This document shows, in pieces, positions 35,618-46,769 of a stretch of 64,000 nt of DNA; positions within the stretch are counted from its first letter, which is position 1, and each line of letters opens with the position of its first letter. The notes beneath the pieces were generated by a model, which saw only the letters and a program-made list of their open reading frames with translations, did no database searches and was not told the origin of the DNA. Source of the DNA: Jaltomata sinuosa (taxonomy: Eukaryota > Streptophyta > Magnoliopsida > Solanales > Solanaceae); the NCBI GenBank assembly GCA_003996215.1, contig QJPP01000447.1:62001-126000 (forward strand), written 5' to 3'. The position numbers and the translations under genes were made by a program.

Positions 35618-37959
35618 TGTCATGCCCCGAGGTTACCCCGTAGACGTAACACGGGACTTGGGACCATAAGTACCCCAAGCTAACCCTTGGTCATAGCATT
35701 TCCAACCATAACAAAATATAAGAGGAAGCATAATAGATAAAGTTAGAATAGCAATAATGGATAATCAAGTCAAATAGGAATACAAGATCCATAAGAAGAC
35801 TCAAATACTGTCTATGTCTGAAAAGCCTCTACTTATGACATAAAGAGTTGCTAGGACAAGACCCTAGCTAACTCTAAGTACGAAAATAAAAGCTATTATA
35901 AAATAAGAACATAACTAGCCCTTGACCTAAGAGGACTCACCAACAACTGACTGGGAAAGTGGCTTGGGAACTCTAGCCACGAATCTGAGAAAGGACACCT
36001 GAATCTGCATCATCAAAGGATACAGCGCAAAATATGTGTCAGTACTTAAGAATGAACTTGTTACTTATAGAATGACCATAAATAAATATCAAGGTATAAA
36101 ACATAAAACATGAAATAAAGCTTAAGTTTCATAATATAGAGTCATATAACTTCATAGCTTGAAAATAACCATGTGGGAGTTTCTCTTAACCGACATTAAA
36201 CCATGATGAGCTACATAGAGTTTAGTGTTTTACACCCACACTGAAAGAGTTGTCCTAACCGGCAAGGTTACAACCATTTCATACCAGGATCCTGTCATAA
36301 TAAGCCTCAACACGGTAAACCTACGGTGGCAACATAGTTTTGCACTTGGGTTATCTGAACCCTCATCTCTCGGTGCTAAATACTATTCCCAAAACATAAT
36401 AATAACATGAGCTCATATACATGCGATATATCTAATGCCAAACTTGTTTATACTTATTCATGACTTGTTCATACCCCGGATAGTCATACTACCCATGAGT
36501 TTTGGTTTAGAAAATGACCCATGAGCATTGATGGAACATTGTGTGTCTTGCCTTGCATCATATTTCATATCATGGAAAAACTTGCATACTCATTTGTAAA
36601 ATTTGCATAGATCTAGTTCAATTGTCATAAAACATATATTTTCATTGAATCATAAGAACTAGGCATGCAACTTCGTAATTACATAAAGGCCATGATATCT
36701 AATCATGCCTACATTCTCTTGAAAACATGAAAGTTCATGGGTTTATGCTAGAAATCAACTTTAATGCTTGGGCTTTTAAAATCAACAAGAGAATCATAAT
36801 CAAATTATGTGTAATCAATAGAAACCATGAATTTAAACATAGAAACTGATTTCATAAATTTTCCCCAAATTTAGATCAAAACCATAATTTCATAACTCCA
36901 TAAATCCAAATTAAGACTTGGGAATTTTGTGCACAAGGGTGAAAGGAACCAATTGTTAAAAGCCCACATACCTTGATTGAAGTTAACCCATTTGAAATTA
37001 AAAAGAAGAGGAGGCTTGAACTTGGAGCTTGAAACCCTAACTTGAAGCTTGAGAAGATGGAACTCATTTTCTTCTTTTGGAAGTTGATTGAAAGAATGGG
37101 AGAGAGCTTAGGCCAAGTGGGAATAAACACCCTCCTAAATTGGCTTAAAATGACTTAGTATAGGAGTTAAAAGAATGGGAAATTACAAAAATACCCCAAG
37201 GAAAAGAGTCTGAAAAACTGCTGAAAATTTCATCACAGGCTTCTACGGACATGAACCACGACTTGTGGAATGGATCACGGTTCGTGGAAAGGGTTCGTGG
37301 TTCCTGGGCAAAGTTGCTGACCTCTGGACTGATTTCCACGAGTTGGTTTCACGACCTGTGGAAACTTCCACGACTCGTGGAACCTCATCGTGGTTATCAG
37401 GCCACTTTTAAGCTTCTGGACTATTTCCACGATTTGGTTTCACGACCCGTGGAAGCATCCATGACTCTTGGAACCTCCTCGTGGTTTTCAGGTAAATGAC
37501 TGATTTCCACGAGTTGGTTTCACGACCCGTGGAAACTTCCACGACTCCTGGAACCTTCTCCAGGTTGTTGTCTGTCATTTTGACAGACAAACACCCTTTA
37601 GTAAAACACTGATAACTTTTTACTCTGGACTCGTATTAAGTCACGGTTGGTGGCGTTGGAAAGAAGATTCAAAGACCTTTAATTTGGTGGGTACTAGTCC
37701 ACCTAAAAAATTATATTCTAGGATTTATGATCGTTTAAAGTTGACCCTTAAAAAATCTTACACTAAAACTCAATCAGTAAGGAAGCTTTCAACTCAACTT
37801 TGAGCTAGAGGTTCTTTATGACCCTAATTCATATCTAATACACCTTTGATACTTCAGAATAAGTCTTAATACTTAGATACATAGAAAATTTATCTATTTT
37901 GGGTCTAACAACACGTGAAGAATGATTCAGATTTGGCTTAGAATTTCTGGGGTGTTACA
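35618..37959 (-). repeat. Solo LTR, TGTAACACC type, with target duplication
   Basis: This is 2342 bp bounded by TGTAACACC and GGCATGACA (minus strand). It is flanked on both sides by CTACA (35613-35617 and 37960-37964). The uninterrupted site is seen in copy A at 13861. There is no internal region, so LTR-LTR recombination is the simplest explanation. The CCACGA...TCGTGG palindrome cluster is at 37250-37560 and is longer than in unit 1. Confidence 0.9.
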
Positions 37960-37964
37960 CTACA

Positions 37965-39084
37965 CCTCCCTAATGCTCTTTGTTCTCATTTTGAACACCG
38001 CACACATTTTCCAATTTCAACTTCGCCTTATTTCCCCCTCACACAACCCAAGGCTTCTCCTTTATACTCATGATCATTCAAATTTCTTGTATCACCTTTT
38101 TTTAGTAGCACCTATTCTTTCTTTTCATTTTTTCTCATTAGATTGACTTTTGGAGCATTTTTCAACTCAAACCTACGGTGCTACCTTGCACTTGAAGTGC
38201 ATTCCTTTTCTGCTCCTCATTTGATCGCGTACACCCTCCAAACTTAGGTATTTTCCTACGTTGTCTTTTCATTCCCCCCCAAACTTAGGCTTTTAGCCTA
38301 TTTATCACTTTCAAGCAATTAGAGGGTCGGGTGCCAAGATAGATATTTAAAAAGGTCAAGGTGTAAACAAAGTGCCAAAGAATGATTACAAGCTCAAAGG
38401 GGTTCACTAGGATTGATGTCATGGGAAGTTATTTAGGTGAAGTGGCTATTAAAGAGGGCCTAAGGTCATCTTCCAAGCTCGATCACATCTCGAATTTTGC
38501 ATTGAATCACATTCGAGGCAAATTCTAGACTACACACATGCACGAGAATCAATGTAAAGCCTCACCACACAAGGCATCATGCCACAAGACTTCTTTCATT
38601 AGTCTCAAAATTAATTGGGACAAATAACTTTCGACAAGCTATTCTGAGTTCGTTACACACTCGTTTGTGATTCAATCAAGCCAAAACGAGAGTGTGCAAG
38701 TCATGACAAGAGAATGCTTTTCCTCAAAAATTCATTTCCTTTCTTCCTTTTATTTTCAAAAATAATTTGCCAAGAAAACCTTTTTGGTGGGACCATTTCA
38801 AGACAAGAAACTACGGACTCAATTTAAAACTAAAACTTGGCATTTTCCCTTAAGAAAGTCTCCTCTTAATCTATCATAGGGAAACACTAACCCGGTTCGA
38901 CACAAAAACAAAAGAAAAGAAAAAGAAAATAATGAAAACTTTTGATCCTTGGGAAAGAATCGTGGTATTAAAAAAACCCTCGGAGTTTATTGCTAAACTA
39001 CTATTAACAAAGTGATATCTAGATTGCGCGCTCGTGATTCATTAAGAACAAGCCTTGACGTAGGCCTTTAATGCATTTGCAAAG
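37965..39084 (-). mobile_element. Athila-like copy C, internal region (second part)
   Basis: This continues copy C after the solo LTR. It matches the reverse of 13069-13860 to about 38760. CCAAACTTAGG occurs twice (38236 and 38281), a feature shared with copy D at 51053. The last ~300 bp are not matched elsewhere in the window. No coding frame is supported. Confidence 0.65.
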
Positions 39085-39366
39085 CACGGGTAGTAAGACA
39101 ATGGGGTTGAACATGTTTCGGATGTGGAAATGGAGGAGAATTATGATCAGGACAGATTCCTATCGGCATCATGTGAGCGTCGGTATGATGAACTCTTATC
39201 CAAGCCCTTTGTTAGGGATAAAGAAATCAACTTGGACAAAGTTGAAGGTAAAATGTAGGCGTTCTATAAGAGATTGGTGGAGCGTAAGTGGATGTGCTTT
39301 TCTCCCTGACCTATCAAGGCAAATCACACAGTAGTCACAGAGTTCTATGCCAATGCTTTGACCACC
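39085..39366 (+). pseudogene. Plant transposon protein gene fragment, N-terminal half
   Basis: In shifting frames the plus strand encodes EENYDQDRFLSASCE-like, KPFVRDKEINLDKVEG and VVTEFYANALTT. This is the N-terminal part of the 'putative plant transposon protein' domain (the PF20167 type), also seen on the minus strand at 53570-52246. The fragment is inverted relative to copies C and D. It is cut at 39366, after the codons for LTT, by the Tat-lineage element, and resumes at 49852. Confidence 0.7.
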
Positions 39367-39469
39367 TGTTGACACCTAATTTTACCCTCCATATTACGAA
39401 TTAATCTCGAACCTTTGAATTTTTAAAATAATTTTTGAAATAGTTATTTTTGTAAAAAAGGATAAAACA
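39367..39469 (+). repeat. 5' LTR of the Tat-lineage element
   Basis: Only 103 bp, TGTTGACACC to GGATAAAACA. Compared by eye with 49748-49851 it differs at seven substitutions and one single-base indel. Such a short LTR is unusual for this lineage. Confidence 0.88.
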
Positions 39470-39474
39470 AAAAT

Positions 39475-39492
39475 AGTGACTCTGCTGGGGAT
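39475..39492 (+). promoter_or_regulatory. Primer binding site of the Tat-lineage element (tRNA-Arg type)
   Basis: TAGTGACTCTGCTGGGGA starts a few bases inside the left LTR. GACTCTGCTGGGGA resembles the tRNA-Arg primer site known for Ogre/Tat elements; the exact tRNA is from memory. Confidence 0.7.
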
Positions 39493-40921
39493 TTATTTAG
39501 GTTCTACCCGAAAATTTGAAATATTTTTTTAACTAACTTTATGTGACTAACTATTCAAAATGTTGTAATAGTTAGTAAATTTTGATTGATGTTTGCTTAT
39601 GTGTTTATTTATCGCAAAATATATTGTCATTGCATGTCATAGCATATTCTTCCATCTGGCATGCGATTTTATTTATATTTTAGGGAGGTTCACGATCCCG
39701 TGGCCTCCTGCTATAAATAACACTTTCTCAAAAATATGATAGTTTACAGGTATGTCATGCGTCCAATGTCTATTATATTTTCAACCCAAGTTGTCCACTT
39801 GGGACCCGGTCTATTTCAAAACAAACCCAATCTAGACACCTAGGGTAGAGCGAAACCAAAACCCATTTTAGGCATTGCCCTAGGACGACCTAATACCTTA
39901 GGGGTATTGGGCCCATTAGAAAGACCATTTTGCGTCTATTGGCCATGAGTCAATTACAGACGATCATCCCTTATGAGTTTAATTGAAAGATGCGATGTTG
40001 GTTTGTAAGAACCATTATTCCTCGGGGTTAGGGTATATTTAGATAGTCTTTTATTTTGAAGATTGCCATCCAAAAGGCGTTCAGAATTTGCAAGAAGTTC
40101 AAGAAGTTCGAGAATGAAGAATCCATGGAGGCCTAGCTTAGGAATGTACCCCTGTGTGGGACTGATATTCATTTGTACTTCCCTTCCCCTTATTTTGTAT
40201 CCCCTTTTAATTCAATCAATTTGTATACATTATAGTTTGGGGAATGGAACGTCTTACAAACAGCACACATCCTTCAATTCATTAGGCCTACCTCTGGCAT
40301 AAAAAGGTCACATATCCGTGTAGGATGCGCTACGAACTGTTATGTGATATAACTGTCTTGCGTGCTTATGTGCATTGCTCAAATCAAAGGTGAATTTATC
40401 CACTCCTATTTGAACATTTTAGAACTCATAGGAAGGATAAAAGCCCATCGTGCAAAGTCTGACCTAAATCATTCTCGAAGTTCTTCAAATTTCCCCAGAA
40501 AAAATCCAAAGACTTCTTAAAACCCTTTTTAAGTCTTGTTCGAAAAACAAACTTGCCCTATCTGAACTACATCTTTTTAGGGCCCATCCCCCATCTTTAA
40601 GAAATTTTCATTTCTCCACTTTTACAAGGATGTCAGAAAGTTTAGAAGATACAACAAAATGAGGATGCTACAAGATCAACAAGTCAACCTTCCCGATAAA
40701 ATTTACTTATCTAAAATAAATGGGCAAACTTCTGTCCATTAATCCTCGAGTCGATACATACCCGTGGATCAATTTGCCTTGATGAAAATAACCTTTTATG
40801 TGTTTAGAGCAATTCTTATGTGTTTATTTTCTGCCAGATATCTTGTATCATTTATCACTAACAGGATCTAACACATCAGTATTTGAGTTGTTTTGCTTCA
40901 ACCGGTAATAGAAACTGATCT
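39493..40921 (+). other. Leader of the Tat-lineage element
   Basis: About 1.4 kb lies between primer site and gag. Scattered short frames look fortuitous. AT-rich stretches and GGGACCCGGT/CCTAGGGTAG-type words occur near 39800-39850. I see no conserved protein. Confidence 0.5.
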
Positions 40922-42967
40922 GTGTCGACAAAACTGGCCGATCATCCTTACTTTACTCGCTCAAAGGCACACCTAGATTCATCCTCTGACCTCCGCTTTT
41001 CTAAAGAGGAAATGACAAATAGCGAAGTGGAGAACGTTTTAGTTATGAGAGACAATGTTATTGCTGAACAGAATGAAATGATTGCCAAACTTGCAAAAAA
41101 ATTGGAAAAGATGAAAGAAGAAGTACAGAAAACCAAAGACATGACTAGCTTGGCTATCGCAGCCAACCCTCCAGCTCTGGGCAACTCTCAGCCCCCTTTC
41201 CAGATTCCTTCACTCAACTCTCTATTGACTGAAAATCAACCAAGAAATATCCCCCCTGCCTCCGCGCCTAGACCTTCCAACGAACACCTCTCCAACAACT
41301 CTCCTTATATCAGATCCTCATACCAAATCCATATTTCTCCTATCCAGCACACTAACTAGAGTAACAACCCAAGTGCCTACCTTCCACAAAACCTCCCTCC
41401 AAATTACCAGAACATGCCACAAAATACGTACAACTCCCAAAATAACCATCCCAATGTCACCAATGCCACTAATCCACATAAATACACTCCCACATATCCA
41501 AATGCCATTCCACACTTCCAAACCCCACTTGTTCAAAACATGTCACCAATCACTTTCCACGCCATGGTATAGCCATACACCACTCCCCAAGAAAGCCCTG
41601 AGCTGGACCACTATAAGGAGAAGGAGAAAGAGCTAAGAACCACAGAAAAGAAGCATGACCTTGACATGGCACAGATGAAGGAATAAATAGCCAGGATCAT
41701 AGAACTATGAGGTTCATTTTACAAGAAAGGCTACTATGATGATCTCAGTATCCCTCCCAAAATAAATCTGCCAGAAGGATTCAAAATTCCTAAGTTCGAG
41801 ACCTTCAACAGTGTCAGAAATCCTAAAGCCCATTTAAGAAGCTATTGCGACCAGATTGTCGGCGCCTGAAAGAATGACGCCCTATTAATGAGGCTTTTCA
41901 GTCGAAGTCTGAACGGAGAGGATTTAGAATGGTTCACCTCTCAGGAACTGAAAAAATGGTCTAGGTGGAGTGATCTAGCCCAAGACTTCACTCAGAGGTT
42001 TGCATATAATATGGAAGTCATCCCAGACCGGTATTCTTTAGGACGCATCAGACAAAAATTGAACGAAGACTTCAGAGACTATGCCTATCAATGGAGAAAG
42101 GAGGCAGCGAGAGTTTAGCCTCCCATGACAGAAGAAGAGATAAGAGCGATGTTTATGCACGCTCAAGAGTCAGAATTTTATGACAAGATGATATCAGCTG
42201 TTAAAGCCAAGTTTGCCGACATAATCAAGATCGGTGAAATTATGGAAGAAGGTCTTCGTAGTGGAAAGATCGCCAAAGCCCCAGCTTCCTCAGGATCGGC
42301 AGGACTTCCCAAAAAGAAGAAGGAAGAAGTATAATTTGTATCCTCCAGTCCTAGCTCGAGATCGCGCAAACCCTTTGGAGCCAACTATAAAATGTCACTT
42401 GTTCCAACAACCCCTCCCCCAACTCCACAAAACCATCAACCGATTTTCTATACTCAGCCTATTTACCAAGCTCTACAACCAAATATGCAACCCATTTACC
42501 AAGCTCCACAACCAAATGTGCAACCCACTTACCAAGCTACTCCTCAAAACTTTCAAGTGTATCAAAAGGTTCCCTAGAACCAAAATAATTGCCAGGTTCT
42601 GCCTCCCGCTAATGTCAATCTCCCTTTCCCTAATCTAGAAAATAAAGTTCCTCAAACTTTCACCCAGCTGGCTGAAACCAGAACTCAGTTGTACAAGGGA
42701 TTGAAGGTTGCCGGATTTATCCAGACCATTCCACCCAAACCTGTAAATCCTGACTCTCATTTCTTCAGGGTTGATCGATATTGTGTTTATCATTTCGAAG
42801 GAGTCGGACATGATACCGAAGATTGCATTAACCTGAGGCACAAAATTCAGGATTTGATTGATCAAAGAGTGGTCACACTACAAACAGCACCGGCTAATGT
42901 TAATAATAACCCACTCCCGAATCACAGAGGAGCCACTATTAACATGATAGAGGTCGAGGAAGAATAG
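40922..42967 (+). pseudogene. gag of the Tat-lineage element
   Basis: One reading frame runs for about 680 codons with no frameshift but with about nine in-frame stop codons. It starts near LADHPYFTRSKAHLDSSSD. A coiled-coil-like segment (EQNEMIAKLAKKLEKMKEEV) follows, then a Pro/Asn-rich region. The gag core has GFKIPKFETFNSVRNPKAHL, LNGEDLEWFTSQELKKWSRW and YSLGRIRQKLNEDFRDYA (41770-42115). A second Pro/Gln-rich tract comes next, and finally a CVYHFEGVGHDTEDC motif (42781-42826), which replaces the zinc knuckle in this lineage. No ATG is obvious at the start, which opens with GTG in this copy. Confidence 0.8.
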
Positions 42968-43075
42968 GTTGTGAGTAAGCCAATATTGCCGATTAGCCCT
43001 AAAAGTAAGAAATGATGGAAAAGGCTATAACTACTTTAAGTATTACTGAACTAGCCTTTGAAGGGTTAATGTGCA

Positions 43076-43400
43076 AAAAGTCCTTGCACGTCACTGTCAA
43101 ATGTCAATAGAAGATTATAAACGGAGTTTTGATCGATGATTGATCGGGGCAAAACATTTGTCCGTTGTCCACGCTGACCCAATTGGAGTATGATCTAGGA
43201 AATATTCGCTAGAGCAAGGTCAATGTAAGAGCTTTTTACGAAGGTCAAAGAGACACTATCGGAGAAGTTAGCATGTACATCTAAATAGGACCCGCCGAAT
43301 TTCGTATTGAGTTCCAAGTCATGGATATTTACCACCAGTTATAATTTGCTCTTGGGAAGGCCATAGATCCACGGAGCTGGAGATGTGCCATCAACTTTGC
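43076..43400 (+). pseudogene. Protease region of the Tat-lineage element
   Basis: After CKKSLHVTVKC the plus strand reads GVLIDD, then a TGA, then SGQNICPLSTLTQLEYDL. The place of the stop is that of the Gly in the D-D/N-G-S active site of retroviral-type aspartic proteases. The domain ends with ALGKAIDPRSWR-like sequence (family: LLGRPWIH). Three further stops make it inactive. Confidence 0.6.
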
Positions 43401-44560
43401 ACCAGATAGTGAAGTTCATTTGGGAAGAACCTGAGGTGGTGATCCACGAAGAAGGAAGTCACTTGAGCTGTCCTAGTGGTTATGTCCCTGTGATTGAAGA
43501 AACCCCGAAGGGAAGCAATTTCTACACCGTAGAGATTGTCAATGTTACTGGAGAATATCTTTCTACTCAAATTCCCATGCCACCCATCTTTAAAATTCTT
43601 GCAACTACGATACTAAGAATGAGCCAGGCTTTGGGTAGGGAAAGAATTCCGATGGTATGATTGAGCCTTTGAGCATCCCTGGATAGTTGTCCAGGCATGG
43701 ACTAGGGTGTGTGGCCCAAAAGGACAAAGCAAGCATCGAAGAGAAAAAGAAATTGGGACTGCCTAAGCCACTCCCTCACTTATATCAGTTATTCCCGATG
43801 CGTATTAGTCCTCTAAGCGAAGGATTAGAGGATGCAATTGGAAAGATGTTTGAGGAATGTGATGCTACAACAGATGAAATCTCCAAAGAATCTGTGATTA
43901 GGGATGCCAAGCCCGGAAAAAAGCTGCAGAATTGGGATGCAACTCCCCTTGTGACTCTCCGCTCGGCTGGGTAGATAAAGACTTTGTTTTATGAAAAATC
44001 GGTGATGGTCCGAATGAGGCTCTGTGACCCACCCTTTATGATTTAATGCTCCTAGTACTATTTATAGCTTTCCAGAAGGCATGAACCTGCACTCATGTGG
44101 GTTGTAGCCATAGTTTGTGAATATTTTCAAAATTTCAATGAAAGCCTCCTTATTTCGAAAACATTTACAGTTCAAAATTATTTTTGTTTACTTGTTATTG
44201 TCTAACCCATTTTGGTTTGGTTATGGTAATAATAAGTTAAAACATGCCACTGTCATGTCATGTCAAGAGCTTAACAAACAAACCAAGCCAGATGATGATG
44301 ATTTCGAGGAGTATGTTGAAGATATCATGGTCCTTGAACGAACGACCAAGAAATCTAAGAACTTTGAAGGCCAGGAAAAGCCCCACCTAAAGGAGTTTGA
44401 GGTTGTCAATCTGGGAGGCAATGGTCAAGTTAAAGAAATCAACGTCAATGTTCATTTGTCAAAAGCACAAAAGAAAGAACTTATCAGTCTGCTCAAGCCA
44501 TACACCAACATCTTTGACTGGTCTTACAATAATGGGATGAGAATGAGCATGAACATCATC
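43385..44560 (+). pseudogene. Linker between protease and RT, Tat-lineage element
   Basis: This contains STLHQIVKFIWEEPEVVIH (43390-43446), a GLGCVAQKDK...LPKPLPHLYQLFP frame (43687-43974), and the pre-RT segment EVVNLGGNGQVKEINVNVHL and LLKPYTNIFDWSYN (44398-44530). In autonomous relatives RT begins soon after the FAWSYDDMPG-type motif. Here the frame leaves the family pattern after WSYN, marking the left edge of the pol deletion. Confidence 0.65.
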
Positions 44561-44628
44561 TCTCAAAATTTATTGGTCAATCTAGAATTCAATTCAGGGA
44601 ATGGACAGTTGATCCTTCCCTCTCATGA

Positions 44629-44814
44629 GACAAAGAAAAGTTCGCACCAAATTGGCAAGGACTGTACATTGTCCAAAAAGTGCTATCTAGAGGAGCCTTG
44701 ATTTTGTCCGAGATGGATGATCAAGTATGGCCCAAGCCTATATCAACTCTGATGCTACAAAGGGATACTACGCCTGAAGATGATTTCTTTCCCTATAATC
44801 GCATTTTCTAATTG
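44629..44814 (+). pseudogene. Integrase C-terminal remnant, Tat-lineage element
   Basis: The frame reads FAPNWQGLYIVQKVLSRGAL then EMDDQVWPKPI, the end of the polyprotein in this lineage (family pattern: F-x-P-N-W-x-G-P-Y). It is in a different frame from the pre-RT segment. Between 44560 and 44629 everything from RT to the integrase core has been lost. It ends at a TAA at about 44811. Confidence 0.65.
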
Positions 44815-44859
44815 TAATCATTTTGCACTTAGAAAAAATATTAAAAATTCCCTATCCTT

Positions 44860-45130
44860 TTTTACGAACTATGTTTGACCTAAATTCTCAAGAATGAGAT
44901 ACGTAAGCGGCCTGTGTCAGCTTCGGTCAATCCCTTAGGAAAATCTTTCTTTCCCCTTCCTATCTTGAACTACGTGTAACCTGAATTCTCATAAATGAGA
45001 TACGTAGGTGGCCTTTGTCGGCCTCGGTCATCCCTTTAATTATTTTTATTATTCTACACTACAAGTGTGGGAACTACGTTTGACCTGAATCCAGCCTCAA
45101 CGGGATACATAGGCGCCATAACGGTTCGGT
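44860..45130 (+). repeat. Three tandem ~100-bp modules after pol
   Basis: The module GAACTACG...CTGAATTCTC...GAGATACGTAGG...TCGGTCA occurs at about 44866, 44967 and 45071. Decayed relatives are near 49370 and 49548. This module is characteristic of the 3' region in Tat-type elements. Its role is unknown. Confidence 0.7.
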
Positions 45131-46430
45131 CATATCATCCAGGAAATGGAAACTGGGGCAGAATTTTCGAGAAAGGAATCATAAAATTTAGAAGACAAAG
45201 ATTGTCCTCCAAGCAAATTAGAATATAGAATGGGCCGAAGAGCAACAGAAACAAATATCGAGAAAGAATCTCGTAATCCCCATAAAGTCTAAAGTCTCTT
45301 TCCAATAGAGTGAGATCCATCGTAAAACCTTTAACTGGGGCAGAAATTTTGAGTAAAACCTCAAAATTTCCACCAGGATTCATTCAAGAGTTCAAAATTA
45401 AACTTCGAAGAGTTCCCCAACACCAAGGGATCAGAATCTACTTCAAAAATCCCCAGTTATAACATAATTAGAGCGGGATTAATCCCCAGCTATGACACAT
45501 TTTTGAAAAAATATTTCGAACTCCCCAGCTAGGATGATGAAAGATCTCCAGAGTCCGCTAGCGGTGTGCCAAAAATGTCAAGGCCTCGAGTAAAGGACAT
45601 TCATTGATCTAGCACATGACATGACGGGCAGAGACTTTTTCAAACTATCCTTTTTTCAAAATCTTTGTTTTCCAAAGAACCTGTTTGAAAGATCTTTACA
45701 ACAGATCAGTTTTACTCCTTTATAATTTGACTTTGTCATATGTCTAACATGACCCGGGGAGTCAAGGAAGATGAGTACGCGATAGTTAAAAGCATCCAAA
45801 GAGGACAAAGCAAGGAGAAGAAGATCGAATGAGTTCAACACAGATCAGTTTCACCAAAAACTAACAATTTTTTTGTGGATGCAGGTTGTCCTAAAAAGAA
45901 TGTTAGAAATCAATCCCTTGTTATCCAACGCATTCAAAGAAATGCAACAAGGCCAGATGCCATAAAATTTGGTGAGAAAAGCCAAAACAGCGGGAAGAGC
46001 CAAAAGAGGCAAAAGCTTCTGGAACGGACAAATTATCTCATAGTTCACAAGAACTACCGGATAAAGAGAGATTGACAACATCCTTGAGTCCCCAAGCAGA
46101 CCATGACATTTTTGGTCAACTTCAATTAGAACACCAAATGAGATATCGGCGACATTCTCCGCTAATCCCCAGCAGGTCAAAATCACCACGAACAGACGAC
46201 CTTTGAAAATGGTACTTATGGCTATCCCCAGAAATGGGCACGACCATTTCATTCACATTTGAAATAAAAGTTATTTTGTATAGCTTCATAGACGTTGTCT
46301 TTGAAGTTTTTTCAAGTTTGACTGTGGTCGCTAGTAAAAGCGATGTTGTGTCTACTAATCGTTTGACTTGAGCACAAGTACTCGCAAAAGAGTCAACATG
46401 ACAACATAAAAACCGAAGGTGATATTTTCT
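45131..46430 (+). other. 3' non-coding region of the Tat-lineage element, first part
   Basis: There is no supported gene. CCCCAG-type words recur (ATCCCCAGTTATAAC, ATCCCCAGCTATGAC, CTCCCCAGCTAGGAT at 45450-45535), with AACTGGGGCAGAA at 45150 and 45335. They give the stretch a weakly repetitive structure. Short frames of 60-130 codons on both strands look fortuitous. Confidence 0.5.
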
Positions 46431-46439
46431 GCAACTGCT

Positions 46440-46660
46440 ACGCATTTCATTGCACGATCATCCACATCATTATCATATTTGCATGTCGAGAGGACCATAT
46501 CATATTTGCATGTCAAGAAGACCATGTCAAAAGGACTATATCGTATTTGCATGTCAAGAGGAGCATGCCAAGAGGGCCATATAATATTTGCATGTCAAGA
46601 GGACCATGTTGAGAGGACCATGTCAAGAGGATCATGTCAAGAGGACTATCATCATCATCA
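46440..46660 (+). repeat. Short tandem repeat, CATGTCAAGAGGAC type
   Basis: A 14-16 bp word (CATGTCAAGAGGACC and variants) is repeated about ten times. It is partly organised in longer units with ATATCATATTTG between copies. The array ends in an ATC run at 46645-46660. Confidence 0.8.
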
Positions 46661-46769
46661 TTAAATACTGCAGATACATTTCCTACGAGTATCATGTCCC
46701 TCTACCAGCCAGTTTCACAGAGGATGACATTCAGAGGCGTCCTTAAGTCGCATTGGCTATGTGGGATCA

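Larger units (their letters stand above)
28020..37959. repeat. Tandem segmental duplication, unit 2
   Basis: This is a direct repeat of 17377-26660. The joint at 28019/28020 lies inside the Tekay LTR on one side and inside the gypsy 3' region on the other. Microhomology around GAAATAAG is possible. Confidence 0.9.
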
